In this document: positions 1 through 5,483 of the stretch, one piece after another | Layout: every line of letters begins with the position of its first letter | Position numbering within the stretch: position 1 is the first letter of the stretch | Assembly (NCBI GenBank): GCA_005879015.1 | Contig: VBMC01000031.1 | Coordinates: 1 to 10,631 of the forward strand | DNA: 10,631 nt | Direction of reading: 5' to 3' | DNA from: Methanobacteriota archaeon | GTDB lineage: Archaea; Thermoplasmatota; Thermoplasmata; RBG-16-68-12 | Notes under the pieces: model-generated | Seen by the model: only the letters and a program-made list of their open reading frames with translations | What the model was told of the DNA's origin: nothing | Database searches by the model: none | Translations under genes and position numbers: made by a program

Positions 1-383
1 CCCTTTTCGTCGGGGGACATTGGGTTCCTGAGATGATTGCCCTCGCGGGAGGCGTCGACGCCATCGGCCGTCCCGGAGAAAAATCCCGCCGCGTCTCGCC
101 AGAGGAAGTCGCAGCGGCTTTGCCCGAGGTGGCTGTCCTCATGCCGTGCGGGTTCGATCTCGATCGCACTCGGACAGAAGCGCCGACCGTCACCGGGACA
201 TCGTGGTGGTCGCACGTGCCCGCGACCCGAAACCACCGGGTGTGGCTCGTCGACGGTTCGAGCTATTTCAACCGGCCGGGTCCGCGGCTCGTGGACGGTC
301 TGGAAATCCTCGCGCACATCGTGCAACCGGCGATCTTCCCGACGCCCCCCGCACCGACGGATGCGGAACCGTGGGTGGGATGA
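1..383 (+). CDS. btuF: BtuF-like cobalamin/metal-chelate binding protein, C-terminal part (5' end outside window)
   Basis: Reading frame 3 is open from the first bases of the window to TGA at 381-383, giving 126 visible residues. The visible start reads GGHWVPEMIALAGG, which matches the signature of helical-backbone metal receptors of the BtuF type, where a Trp-x-Pro-Glu stretch precedes an Ala-Gly-Gly turn. Later come a segment resembling the family's 'P-D-v-l-i-v-x-P-C-G-f' strand (VLMPCGFDLDRT) and a terminal region with VWLVDGSSYFNRPGPRLVDG, typical of the final domain of these proteins. Such proteins capture cobalamin or a corrinoid outside the membrane and hand it to a BtuCD-type importer, although some stand-alone archaeal members have no proven role. 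The ATG at 33 is internal to the conserved domain and is not the real start. The stop overlaps the start of the adenosyltransferase remnant downstream, which supports a cobalamin context. A related siderophore-binding protein is the main alternative. Confidence 0.8.
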   Translation, partial: LFVGGHWVPEMIALAGGVDAIGRPGEKSRRVSPEEVAAALPEVAVLMPCGFDLDRTRTEAPTVTGTSWWSHVPATRNHRVWLVDGSSYFNRPGPRLVDGLEILAHIVQPAIFPTPPAPTDAEPWVG

Positions 384-822
384 TGGCGAAGTTGTATACC
401 AGGGCCGGGGACGCCGGCGAAACCGGCCTCCTGGGCCCCGAGCGCGTGGCCAAGGATGATCCTCGCGTGGAGGCGATGGGCGCCGTCGATGAATTGAACG
501 CCGTCCTCGGTCTCGCGATCTCGGCCCTGAAGGAAAAGCCCGTCCGCGATGCGCTCCTGAAGATCCAGGACGACCTGTTCACGGTGGGCGCCGAACTGGC
601 GATGGCCCGCGCCGCGAAAGGGACGAAGGTTCCGCGGATCGTTGGGCCCGCACGGTCGCACGCCGCGCCGAGCGCCGGGTCGTCTCGTTGTCCAGACAGG
701 AGGCTCTGAACCCGGACCTCTTGCGGTACATGAACCGGCTCTCTTCCCTCCTGTACCAGATGGCCGTCTGGTGCCAGAAGAAGGAGAGGGCGAAGACGGA
801 GCACCCCTCGTACCGAAAGTGA
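380..822 (+). pseudogene. pduO: PduO-type cob(I)alamin adenosyltransferase, broken by frameshift plus internal deletion
   Basis: The first half reads in frame 2 from ATG at 380 or 383 and carries the family N-terminus: YTRAGDAGETGLLG (nucleotide-binding loop), then KDDPRVEAMGAVDELNAVLG and a helix ending in GAELAMARAAKG. Recognisable sequence stops near 640 (KVPRI), and that frame ends at a TGA at 707-709. The C-terminal half is present in frame 1 from about 646 to TGA at 820-822. It begins with ARTVARRAERRVV, the conserved Arg-rich ATP/cobalamin-binding helix, and continues with the RYMNRLSSLLYQMAVW helix. The two halves sum to about 144 residues against roughly 180-190 for the family. The missing part is the stretch that normally carries the F-I-L-P-G-G motif. 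An intact enzyme would transfer the adenosyl group of ATP to cob(I)alamin to make coenzyme B12. The start overlaps the stop of the BtuF-like gene (ATGATG against TGA). This is either a genuine pseudogene or an assembly error. Confidence 0.85.
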
Positions 823-861
823 GGTCAGGCCATCCGCGTGCGGCGGCCCAGGGACCAAACG

Positions 862-868
862 CATAAAG
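862..868 (+). promoter_or_regulatory. TATA-like box of the hydroxyacid dehydrogenase gene
   Basis: The sequence CATAAAG lies in a GC-rich spacer and is centred about 28 bases upstream of the ATG at 893. In archaea the TATA box sits about 25-27 bases before the transcription start, so this spacing predicts a leaderless or nearly leaderless mRNA. No Shine-Dalgarno match is seen just before the ATG, which agrees. The element is weak and is assigned by position and local AT content only. Confidence 0.5.
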
Positions 869-892
869 AGAGGCGGTCCATCGCCTGCCGTC

Positions 893-1975
893 ATGGGCTT
901 CACGTTCACGAATCTCCTCGAGCTCGAGGACATGGCCCGGGCGAAAGTCCCGCGTCCTTCCTTCGATTACATTGCTGGCGGAGCGGAGGACGAAGTCTCG
1001 CTCCGCCGGAATCGGGAGGCCTACGAGAAATGGACGTTGCGGCCCCGGGTGCTCGTCGATGTCACCCAGCGAGACCCGTCGACGACGGTCCTGGGCCAGC
1101 GGATCTCCATGCCGGTCCTGGTCGCCCCGACCGCCTTCCACGGGCTCGTCCATCCGGACGGCGAGGTCGCGACCGCCCGTGGAGCGGCCGAGTCGGGGAC
1201 GATCATGGTTGCCAGCGCGATCGCGACGCGGACCCTCGAAGACATCGCGGCCGCGGTTTCCGCGCCCCGATGGTTCCAACTTTACGTGTGGAAGGACCGC
1301 GCGGTCACGGCGGATCTTGTGAAGCGGGCTGCGGCCGCGGGATACCGGGCCCTTTGTCTCACCGTCGACACGCCGTTCCTTGGTCGGCGCGAAAAGGACG
1401 AGCGGAACGCTTTCACGCTCCCCCCTGGGTTGGGAATTGCCAACGTCCGTCCGGCGGGACTCGATGGGATGCCGGAATCGGAGCGGGGTTCCGCGTTCGC
1501 GAAGTACGTCGCGGAGTTGCTCGACCCCTCCGTCACATGGCGGGACATCGCGTGGCTCCGATCCCTCACGTCCCTTCCTTTGGTCCTGAAGGGAATCATG
1601 ACGGCGGAGGATGCGACCCTTGCCGTGGAGAACCGCGCGAATGGTATCGTCGTCTCGAACCACGGAGGGCGGCAGCTCGACTCCACCTTGGGGACGCTGG
1701 ACGCATTGCCGGACATCGTCGCGGCAGTCCACGGCCGTGCGGAGGTCTACCTGGACGGCGGCATTCGCCGGGGGACGGATGTCCTCAAGGCCTTGGCCCT
1801 CGGAGCCAGGGCCGTTTTCGTGGGTCGACCGATCTTATGGGGCCTCGCTCTGGGAGGCGCGGACGGTGTGCGAGCCGTCCTCCAACACCTGCGAACCGAG
1901 CTCGAGCTCGCGATGGCCCTGGCCGGCCGGTCGGACGTATCTCAGATCGATCGTAGTCTGATCCAGCACGTCTAA
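893..1975 (+). CDS. FMN-dependent alpha-hydroxyacid dehydrogenase/oxidase (glycolate/lactate oxidase family)
   Basis: This 360-residue protein has the usual length and full TIM-barrel motif set of the FMN-dependent 2-hydroxyacid oxidases. Residues that match the catalytic set of plant glycolate oxidase are Tyr26, Tyr131 (QLYVWKDR), Asp159, Arg166 (LGRRE), Lys233 (LKGIMTAEDA), His257 and Arg260 (SNHGGRQLD). The FMN phosphate-binding segment is DGGIRRGTD at 288-296, followed by GRP at 311-313. The enzyme oxidises an L-2-hydroxyacid to the 2-oxoacid and passes electrons to oxygen or to another acceptor. No membrane segment or signal peptide is seen, so it should be cytoplasmic. The position of Trp108 in glycolate oxidase appears to be Ile110 here, and TPR of TPRLGRR is TPF, so glycolate is not a safe substrate guess; lactate or a longer hydroxyacid is possible. 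The ATG at 893 is chosen from the family N-terminus and the TATA spacing. The stop overlaps the stop of the opposite-strand glycosyltransferase. Confidence 0.93.
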   Translation: MGFTFTNLLELEDMARAKVPRPSFDYIAGGAEDEVSLRRNREAYEKWTLRPRVLVDVTQRDPSTTVLGQRISMPVLVAPTAFHGLVHPDGEVATARGAAESGTIMVASAIATRTLEDIAAAVSAPRWFQLYVWKDRAVTADLVKRAAAAGYRALCLTVDTPFLGRREKDERNAFTLPPGLGIANVRPAGLDGMPESERGSAFAKYVAELLDPSVTWRDIAWLRSLTSLPLVLKGIMTAEDATLAVENRANGIVVSNHGGRQLDSTLGTLDALPDIVAAVHGRAEVYLDGGIRRGTDVLKALALGARAVFVGRPILWGLALGGADGVRAVLQHLRTELELAMALAGRSDVSQIDRSLIQHV

Positions 1976-3033
1976 CGCGACTCCACCTTGGACTCGATGA
2001 ACTCGAGAAGAATCTGGACTGCCTCCGCATTCCCGTTGGTCCGGGGCGGCAATCGTCCGAGGGCGAGCTTCTCGACGATGAGTTCTCGGAGCCGACCGAG
2101 ATCCTCGTGCCGATAACCCAGAGCCGCCGCATTCCGCTCCGCCTCGACGTGCCCTTTCGGAGGAATCGCAATAACCGGAGTGCCGGCCGCGAGGGCTTCG
2201 TTGACAGTCCCCTTTCCGCCGGTCGTGATCACCAGGTCCGCCGCGAGGACGTAGTCCTGCAGATTCGGCAGGAAGCCGTACGTGTACACGCCCGCCTCCG
2301 GCTCCGCCTTCAGCTTTGGACCGCTGACGATGACCATCGAGACATCGTCCATCGCCAGGGCACGGAAGGCCTTCACCGACTCCCGAATGAGATATTCCCC
2401 GATCGCGGTACCGCCGACGGTCACGAGGATCGTCTTCTTCCGGAAGAACAAGTCTTCCCGAAGTTGTTCTCGAGACGCGCTGAACGGGCGGACGATCGGC
2501 TTGATCCGCCGGACGTTCGGCCACGATGGGGCGTCATCGAGGGCCAGGATCAGATCGACCTTTCGCGCGAGTCGGGAGAACCAAAAGTTCCCGTACCCCT
2601 CGAACAGGCGGGAGGCCGGGTCCTTCGCAAAGTCGTGGCGCAATCCGTTGAGGATGATCGCCGTGGGAATTCGGTGGCGGACGGCCTCCCGCACGGAGGC
2701 GACTTCGCCGGCGGACAGGAGGAATCGATTCGAATCCCAATCGCCCTCCCCCCTCAGATTCTTCCGAGCGACCCGAAGGTATCGGGCATAGTTCACGTAC
2801 CATCGCCAGACCGGCTGCAGTCGACCGTCGACCGCAGGCCAATCCGGCGCCGGCGGCGCCGTCAGGGCATCGAACCCGCTCGCGACCACGAGGTCCAATG
2901 CGGGCACGCCCGCGAGGAACAGGAAATACAGATCCTCCCGACGCTCCCGGAGGCCGCGGGCGAGTGCAACGGCCTGGGTCGCGTGCCCGAGGCCCTGGGA
3001 GTGAACCGCGAAGTATCCTTGAAGCTCACCCAT
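1972..3033 (-). CDS. MurG/GT28-like glycosyltransferase
   Basis: This 353-residue protein has the two-domain plan of GT-B glycosyltransferases related to MurG and to the archaeal 'UDP-GlcNAc:LPS transferase-like' proteins. The N-terminal acceptor domain starts with GYFAVHSQGLGHATQA (residues 6-21), the glycine-rich G-x-G-H-x-T loop. The C-terminal nucleotide-sugar domain has TILVTVGGTAIG (201-212), then ADLVITTGGKGTVNEALAAG (265-284) and a PPKGHVEAERNA segment (291-302). The family transfers a sugar from a nucleotide donor to a lipid or glycan acceptor on the cytoplasmic face of the membrane. The donor and acceptor here cannot be told from sequence. No signal peptide or transmembrane span is evident. 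The ATG at 3033 is the only common start codon before an upstream in-frame TAA near 3143, and it has no clear Shine-Dalgarno match. The stop (TAG) interlocks with the TAA of the oxidase gene. A role in cell-surface glycan or glycolipid synthesis is inference. Confidence 0.82.
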   Translation of the reverse strand: MGELQGYFAVHSQGLGHATQAVALARGLRERREDLYFLFLAGVPALDLVVASGFDALTAPPAPDWPAVDGRLQPVWRWYVNYARYLRVARKNLRGEGDWDSNRFLLSAGEVASVREAVRHRIPTAIILNGLRHDFAKDPASRLFEGYGNFWFSRLARKVDLILALDDAPSWPNVRRIKPIVRPFSASREQLREDLFFRKKTILVTVGGTAIGEYLIRESVKAFRALAMDDVSMVIVSGPKLKAEPEAGVYTYGFLPNLQDYVLAADLVITTGGKGTVNEALAAGTPVIAIPPKGHVEAERNAAALGYRHEDLGRLRELIVEKLALGRLPPRTNGNAEAVQILLEFIESKVESR

Positions 3034-3135
3034 TCGGGCGAGAGCATGGTCCGGTTCCGGAAAGACCTTCGGCCGACGCTCGGAGCGTTCGCGATGTCGT
3101 CCGGAGACTCCATGTTCACGGTCCCCCGCCGCGGC

Positions 3136-3143
3136 CTTTTAAG
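3136..3143 (+). promoter_or_regulatory. TATA-like box for priL (possibly bidirectional)
   Basis: CTTTTAAG is the only AT-rich patch in the 132-base space between the divergent glycosyltransferase and priL genes. It is centred about 26 bases before the GTG at 3166, the expected spacing for a leaderless archaeal transcript starting at that GTG. Read on the other strand it is CTTAAAAG, also TATA-like, and could drive the glycosyltransferase with a leader of about 80 bases. The assignment is positional. Confidence 0.55.
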
Positions 3144-3165
3144 CTGCACGAGCGTTCCTTCGACC

Positions 3166-4206
3166 GTGGAACTTGCGGGCCTCGCGAAGTACCCGTTCCT
3201 CCAGGAGGCGTCCGCCTTCATTCGAGCGGAGCATGTGACTCTCGAGGAATTGCTGTCCGAGCCGGCGTATGCCCGCGCGCGGGCGATCGGGCGGGCCCGA
3301 GTGGTTGAGGCACTCGAGAAGGGCCCGGACGCGAAGCGAGTGGCAATCGCACCGGCCGACCAGCTCTCCCAACTCCTCGCGTACCCAGTCGCGCGGATCC
3401 TCGTCTCTGCCCTGGAGGACACGTATCTAACCCGGCGCTTCGCGCTACGGGAGGCGATCGCCGCGGAATCCCTCCTGGAAGAAGACTCGGACGAAGTGAT
3501 CCTCCATATCGCAGCTCAGCTCCCCATGGACCTGCGCCGAGAAAACGGAGCTTTCCGAATCCACTTTTCCGACTTCCTGCGGTTCACGAGCACGATGCGC
3601 GACACCCCGTGGAAGCTAATCAACCAGCCCGTGGAACGCGGCTATGTGAGGTTGCGTCGCGAGAAGGCCCTTCGCGTCATGCGGAACGCGATCCAGCGGC
3701 ACATCGAGCAAGGCCTCCCACTCCCGGTGAACGAGGAGATACTAACGGTGTTCAAGGGAGACCTCCGCGAGATCCGAGGCGTCCTCGAGGCGAAGAAGGC
3801 CACGTTCAAAGCGGAGGACATCGGGAAGGTGAGCATCACCCGCTTCCCGCCGTGCATGTACAACCTCCTCGCACAAATCCAGAATCACGAGAATGTCCCC
3901 CACATGGGCCGCTTCGCAATCGTCGCCTTCCTGCATCACATCGGACTGGGGAACGAAGAGATCTACCGCGTGTTCGGGGACGTCCCGGATTTTGCCGCGG
4001 ACGTGACCAAGTACCAGATCGAGCACATCACGGGCACGTCGAGCCCGACAGAGTACACGCCGCCGGAGTGCTCGACGATGAAGTCGTACGGCATCTGCCC
4101 CGGGCCGGATCGGATCTGCTTGACGATCAAGCATCCCCTCTCGTACTACCGCATTAAAGGGCGGGACCGTCGGCCCCGCGGAGAGAGCGCGTCGACGGCG
4201 ACCTAG
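3166..4206 (+). CDS. priL: DNA primase large subunit PriL (iron-sulfur subunit)
   Basis: The product from GTG 3166 has 346 residues, a normal length for archaeal PriL. PriL pairs with the catalytic subunit PriS to make RNA/DNA primers for replication; its C-terminal domain holds a [4Fe-4S] cluster. Four cluster cysteines are visible: Cys230 (RFPPCMYNLL), Cys302 (PPECSTMKSYG), Cys311 and Cys318, followed by HPLSYY (323-328). The N-terminal helical domain begins LAGLAKYPFLQEASAFI, which matches the usual archaeal start region. The frame stays open far upstream, but that part is antisense to the glycosyltransferase. In-frame ATGs at 3094 and 3112 would put the TATA-like box at 3136-3143 inside the coding region, so the GTG is preferred. 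The last residues after HPLSYY are basic and probably disordered. The TAG stop shares the CTAG palindrome with the stop of the convergent phosphotransferase gene. Confidence 0.95.
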   Translation: MELAGLAKYPFLQEASAFIRAEHVTLEELLSEPAYARARAIGRARVVEALEKGPDAKRVAIAPADQLSQLLAYPVARILVSALEDTYLTRRFALREAIAAESLLEEDSDEVILHIAAQLPMDLRRENGAFRIHFSDFLRFTSTMRDTPWKLINQPVERGYVRLRREKALRVMRNAIQRHIEQGLPLPVNEEILTVFKGDLREIRGVLEAKKATFKAEDIGKVSITRFPPCMYNLLAQIQNHENVPHMGRFAIVAFLHHIGLGNEEIYRVFGDVPDFAADVTKYQIEHITGTSSPTEYTPPECSTMKSYGICPGPDRICLTIKHPLSYYRIKGRDRRPRGESASTAT

Positions 4207-4829
4207 GAGAAGCCGCGCCAGATCTTCACGGCACGCTGGACGGCGGTCAGGTTCCCCAAGACCGCGAACAGGACCATGAACCACTCGAGGGGCCCGAAGG
4301 TGAGGACGCCCGCTCCAACCGCGATTCCGCCGGATGGCGCGACGATCCATTGAATGAGGCCGCCGACGAACAGGAGCACCAGGCGGTCGGCCCGGCCGAG
4401 GACCCCGCCGTAGGCGCGGCCTTGGCCAACGGCTTGGGCTTGCGTCCCCATATAGGAAGTCAGGAGGACGCCGAGAAGGGCCAGTGTCCCGACCCCGAGA
4501 CGGCAATACATCGCGTTGAACGCGAGGCCGCCGAGTAGGAAGACATCCGCATAGCGGTCGAGCACGTGATCGAGAAAGTCGCCTCGCGCGGACGCCTTGC
4601 CCGCCATCTTCGCGATCTTCCCATCGAGGGCGTCGAGGTACGAGTTCACCAAGATCAGGAGGAGGGCGAGGCCGAGGAGTCCTCCGCCGCCGAAGAAGAA
4701 GGCGATCCCGGCGCCGACCGCGGCGAACAGGGCGCCCCATGAGACCAGGTTCGGATTCACGCGGAGCAGGCGCGAAGCCACGGGGACCAGAAACCAGTCC
4801 GCAGCCTGGCGGTACCGGTCTAATACCAC
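4203..4829 (-). CDS. CDP-alcohol phosphatidyltransferase, probable archaetidylinositol phosphate synthase
   Basis: The product from GTG 4829 has 208 residues and about six membrane segments. It carries the CDP-alcohol phosphotransferase motif in the form D66-x2-D69-G-x2-A-K-x8-G83-x3-D87-x3-D91. All four metal- and substrate-binding aspartates are present, but the Arg of the consensus DGxxAR is Lys74. The N-terminal part (NPNLVSWGALFAAVGAG) and the DHVLDRYAD stretch resemble archaeal enzymes that join CDP-archaeol to L-myo-inositol-1-phosphate, so archaetidylinositol phosphate synthesis at the inner membrane face is the best guess. Other polar head groups cannot be excluded. The GTG start is supported by a GAGGTG Shine-Dalgarno site five bases before it (plus-strand positions 4835-4840). 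The gene overlaps the end of the upstream kinase gene by ten bases, so translation of the two is probably coupled. The frame runs further upstream, but that part is a low-complexity Arg/Gly-rich antisense-like reading of the kinase. Confidence 0.88.
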   Translation of the reverse strand: MVLDRYRQAADWFLVPVASRLLRVNPNLVSWGALFAAVGAGIAFFFGGGGLLGLALLLILVNSYLDALDGKIAKMAGKASARGDFLDHVLDRYADVFLLGGLAFNAMYCRLGVGTLALLGVLLTSYMGTQAQAVGQGRAYGGVLGRADRLVLLFVGGLIQWIVAPSGGIAVGAGVLTFGPLEWFMVLFAVLGNLTAVQRAVKIWRGFS

Positions 4830-5341
4830 GAGAGCACCTCGGAGGACCAGTCGACGGAACCCGGCTCGTGGCCCTCCGTTTTCCCTTGGAGGATCGCGAG
4901 GACCGCGTCCGCCGTCCGCTCGACCGTCAGGTCCGTCGTATCGACCTCGTAGACGAAAGGGAGTCGGCCGACGGCCTCCTGCGTGATGACGTCGATGGCC
5001 TCGGCCTCGACGTTCTCTCGGACCTTCTCGGCCGGCCAGCCTCGGGCTTCGAGTCGAACGCGCAGGACGGAGGGACGGCACCGGAGGACCAGAGCGAGAT
5101 TCACGTCCATCAGGTGGCTGTAATGTGATTTCAGGAAGGCGATCTTTGTGGGGACCCGGATGCGCCCCCGCAGCGCCTCGACGTCGACCTCGTCCGTGCC
5201 GCGAACCGCGTCCCGCCCGACGATGAGGCCTTCGTGCCGGGCCAGGTCATCGAGGTCGATCACCGTGTAGCCGCGGGAGGATAGGACGGCGCAAGTCGTA
5301 GACTTGCCCGTCCCCGGAGTCCCCGTGATTGCGACGAGCAT
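4820..5341 (-). CDS. AK6/Fap7-type adenylate kinase (NMP kinase)
   Basis: This 173-residue protein starts MLVAITGTPGTGKSTT, with the Walker A loop GTPGTGKS at residues 7-14. It matches the archaeal 'putative adenylate kinase' family related to human AK6 and yeast Fap7. The nucleotide-monophosphate region follows (VIDLDDLARHEGL, then a D-x-x-R segment near 44-47 and DEVDVEALRGRI at 50-61). The LID-like segment is VLRCRPSVLRVRLEARGW (85-102) with Lys/Arg/Glu-rich helices after it, and YEVDTT lies at 131-136. Family members phosphorylate AMP and help mature the small ribosomal subunit by acting on the uS11 region; both roles are family knowledge, not visible here. The C-terminal 20 residues (from about GHEPGSVDW) look like a short tail. 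The ATG at 5341 has a TATA-like box at leaderless spacing, making this the first gene of a two-gene unit with the overlapping phosphotransferase gene. Confidence 0.9.
   Translation of the reverse strand: MLVAITGTPGTGKSTTCAVLSSRGYTVIDLDDLARHEGLIVGRDAVRGTDEVDVEALRGRIRVPTKIAFLKSHYSHLMDVNLALVLRCRPSVLRVRLEARGWPAEKVRENVEAEAIDVITQEAVGRLPFVYEVDTTDLTVERTADAVLAILQGKTEGHEPGSVDWSSEVLSWY
4835..4840 (-). promoter_or_regulatory. Shine-Dalgarno site fixing the GTG start of the phosphotransferase gene
   Basis: On the minus strand GAGGTG lies inside the last codons of the AK6-type kinase gene, followed by CTCTC and the GTG start at 4829. It matches the GGAGGTGATC consensus complementary to archaeal 16S rRNA and decides the start codon in a frame that is open for more than 250 bases upstream. 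Confidence 0.65.
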
Positions 5342-5483
5342 CGGGACGCCGAAGGAAGAGGCTCGTTAAATGCATTGCTTCGAAGTGGCGGCTTCTCCCT
5401 CGGGCGAAGAGGGTCGGCGGGATCATCGTACGGATTGGATTCTAGACCGCGAAGAATTCGAATTGGTGCGGCGAACGCCCGCT
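5342..5483. other. Spacer between the Dpp operon end and the AK6 promoter
   Basis: This 142-base gap follows the stop of the last transporter-operon gene and precedes the kinase gene on the same strand. It holds the kinase TATA-like box, the palindrome CTTCGAAG at 5378-5385 and the perfect 10-base palindrome AATTCGAATT at 5455-5464, which has CCGC (5447-5450) and GCGG (5468-5471) on its sides. No T-run typical of an archaeal terminator is seen on the minus strand, so where the operon transcript ends is unclear. Confidence 0.4.
5365..5373 (-). promoter_or_regulatory. TATA-like box of the AK6 kinase/phosphotransferase unit
   Basis: The minus strand reads GCATTTAAC, centred about 27-28 bases upstream of the ATG at 5341. 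This is the spacing expected for leaderless archaeal transcription, and no Shine-Dalgarno match lies next to the ATG. An 8-base palindrome CTTCGAAG lies just upstream at 5378-5385 and could be an operator, but one copy next to a promoter is weak evidence. Confidence 0.55.

Noticed and set aside
263..1732. 489-codon minus-strand open frame
   Set aside because: It runs antisense to three recognisable genes or gene parts and encodes low-complexity Arg/Gly-rich sequence, a common result of high GC content.
838..1956. 372-codon plus-strand open frame overlapping the oxidase
   Set aside because: It lies in another frame of the well-supported oxidase gene, and its translation is Arg/Gly/Pro-rich with no motif.
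1678..1991. 14-base exact direct repeat CGACTCCACCTTGG at 1678-1691 and 1978-1991
   Set aside because: Both copies lie in coding sequence of unrelated genes on opposite strands. One such match is plausible by chance in 10 kb of GC-rich DNA, and no further repeat structure surrounds it.
2862..3113. Possible small minus-strand leaderless gene starting at ATG 3113
   Set aside because: The TATA spacing is attractive, but most of the frame overlaps the glycosyltransferase in another frame and the product is low-complexity. It is kept only as part of the promoter question.
2107..3165. Long plus-strand open stretch in frame with priL
   Set aside because: It is antisense to the glycosyltransferase, its translation shows no family motif and is rich in Arg, Asp and Glu, and a TATA-like box lies between it and the conserved PriL N-terminus.
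3742..4740. 332-codon minus-strand open frame across priL and the phosphotransferase gene
   Set aside because: It overlaps two well-supported genes in shadow frames, and the product is almost entirely Arg/Pro/Gly-rich.
4830..5081. N-terminal extension of the phosphotransferase gene
   Set aside because: The extra 84 codons read inside the kinase gene, are Arg/Gly-rich, and start without a ribosome site. The GTG at 4829 has a good Shine-Dalgarno site and fits the family length.
5447..5471. Stem-loop terminator around AATTCGAATT
   Set aside because: The flanking CCGC/GCGG arms have unequal spacers and no T-run follows on the minus strand, so a terminator call is not supported.
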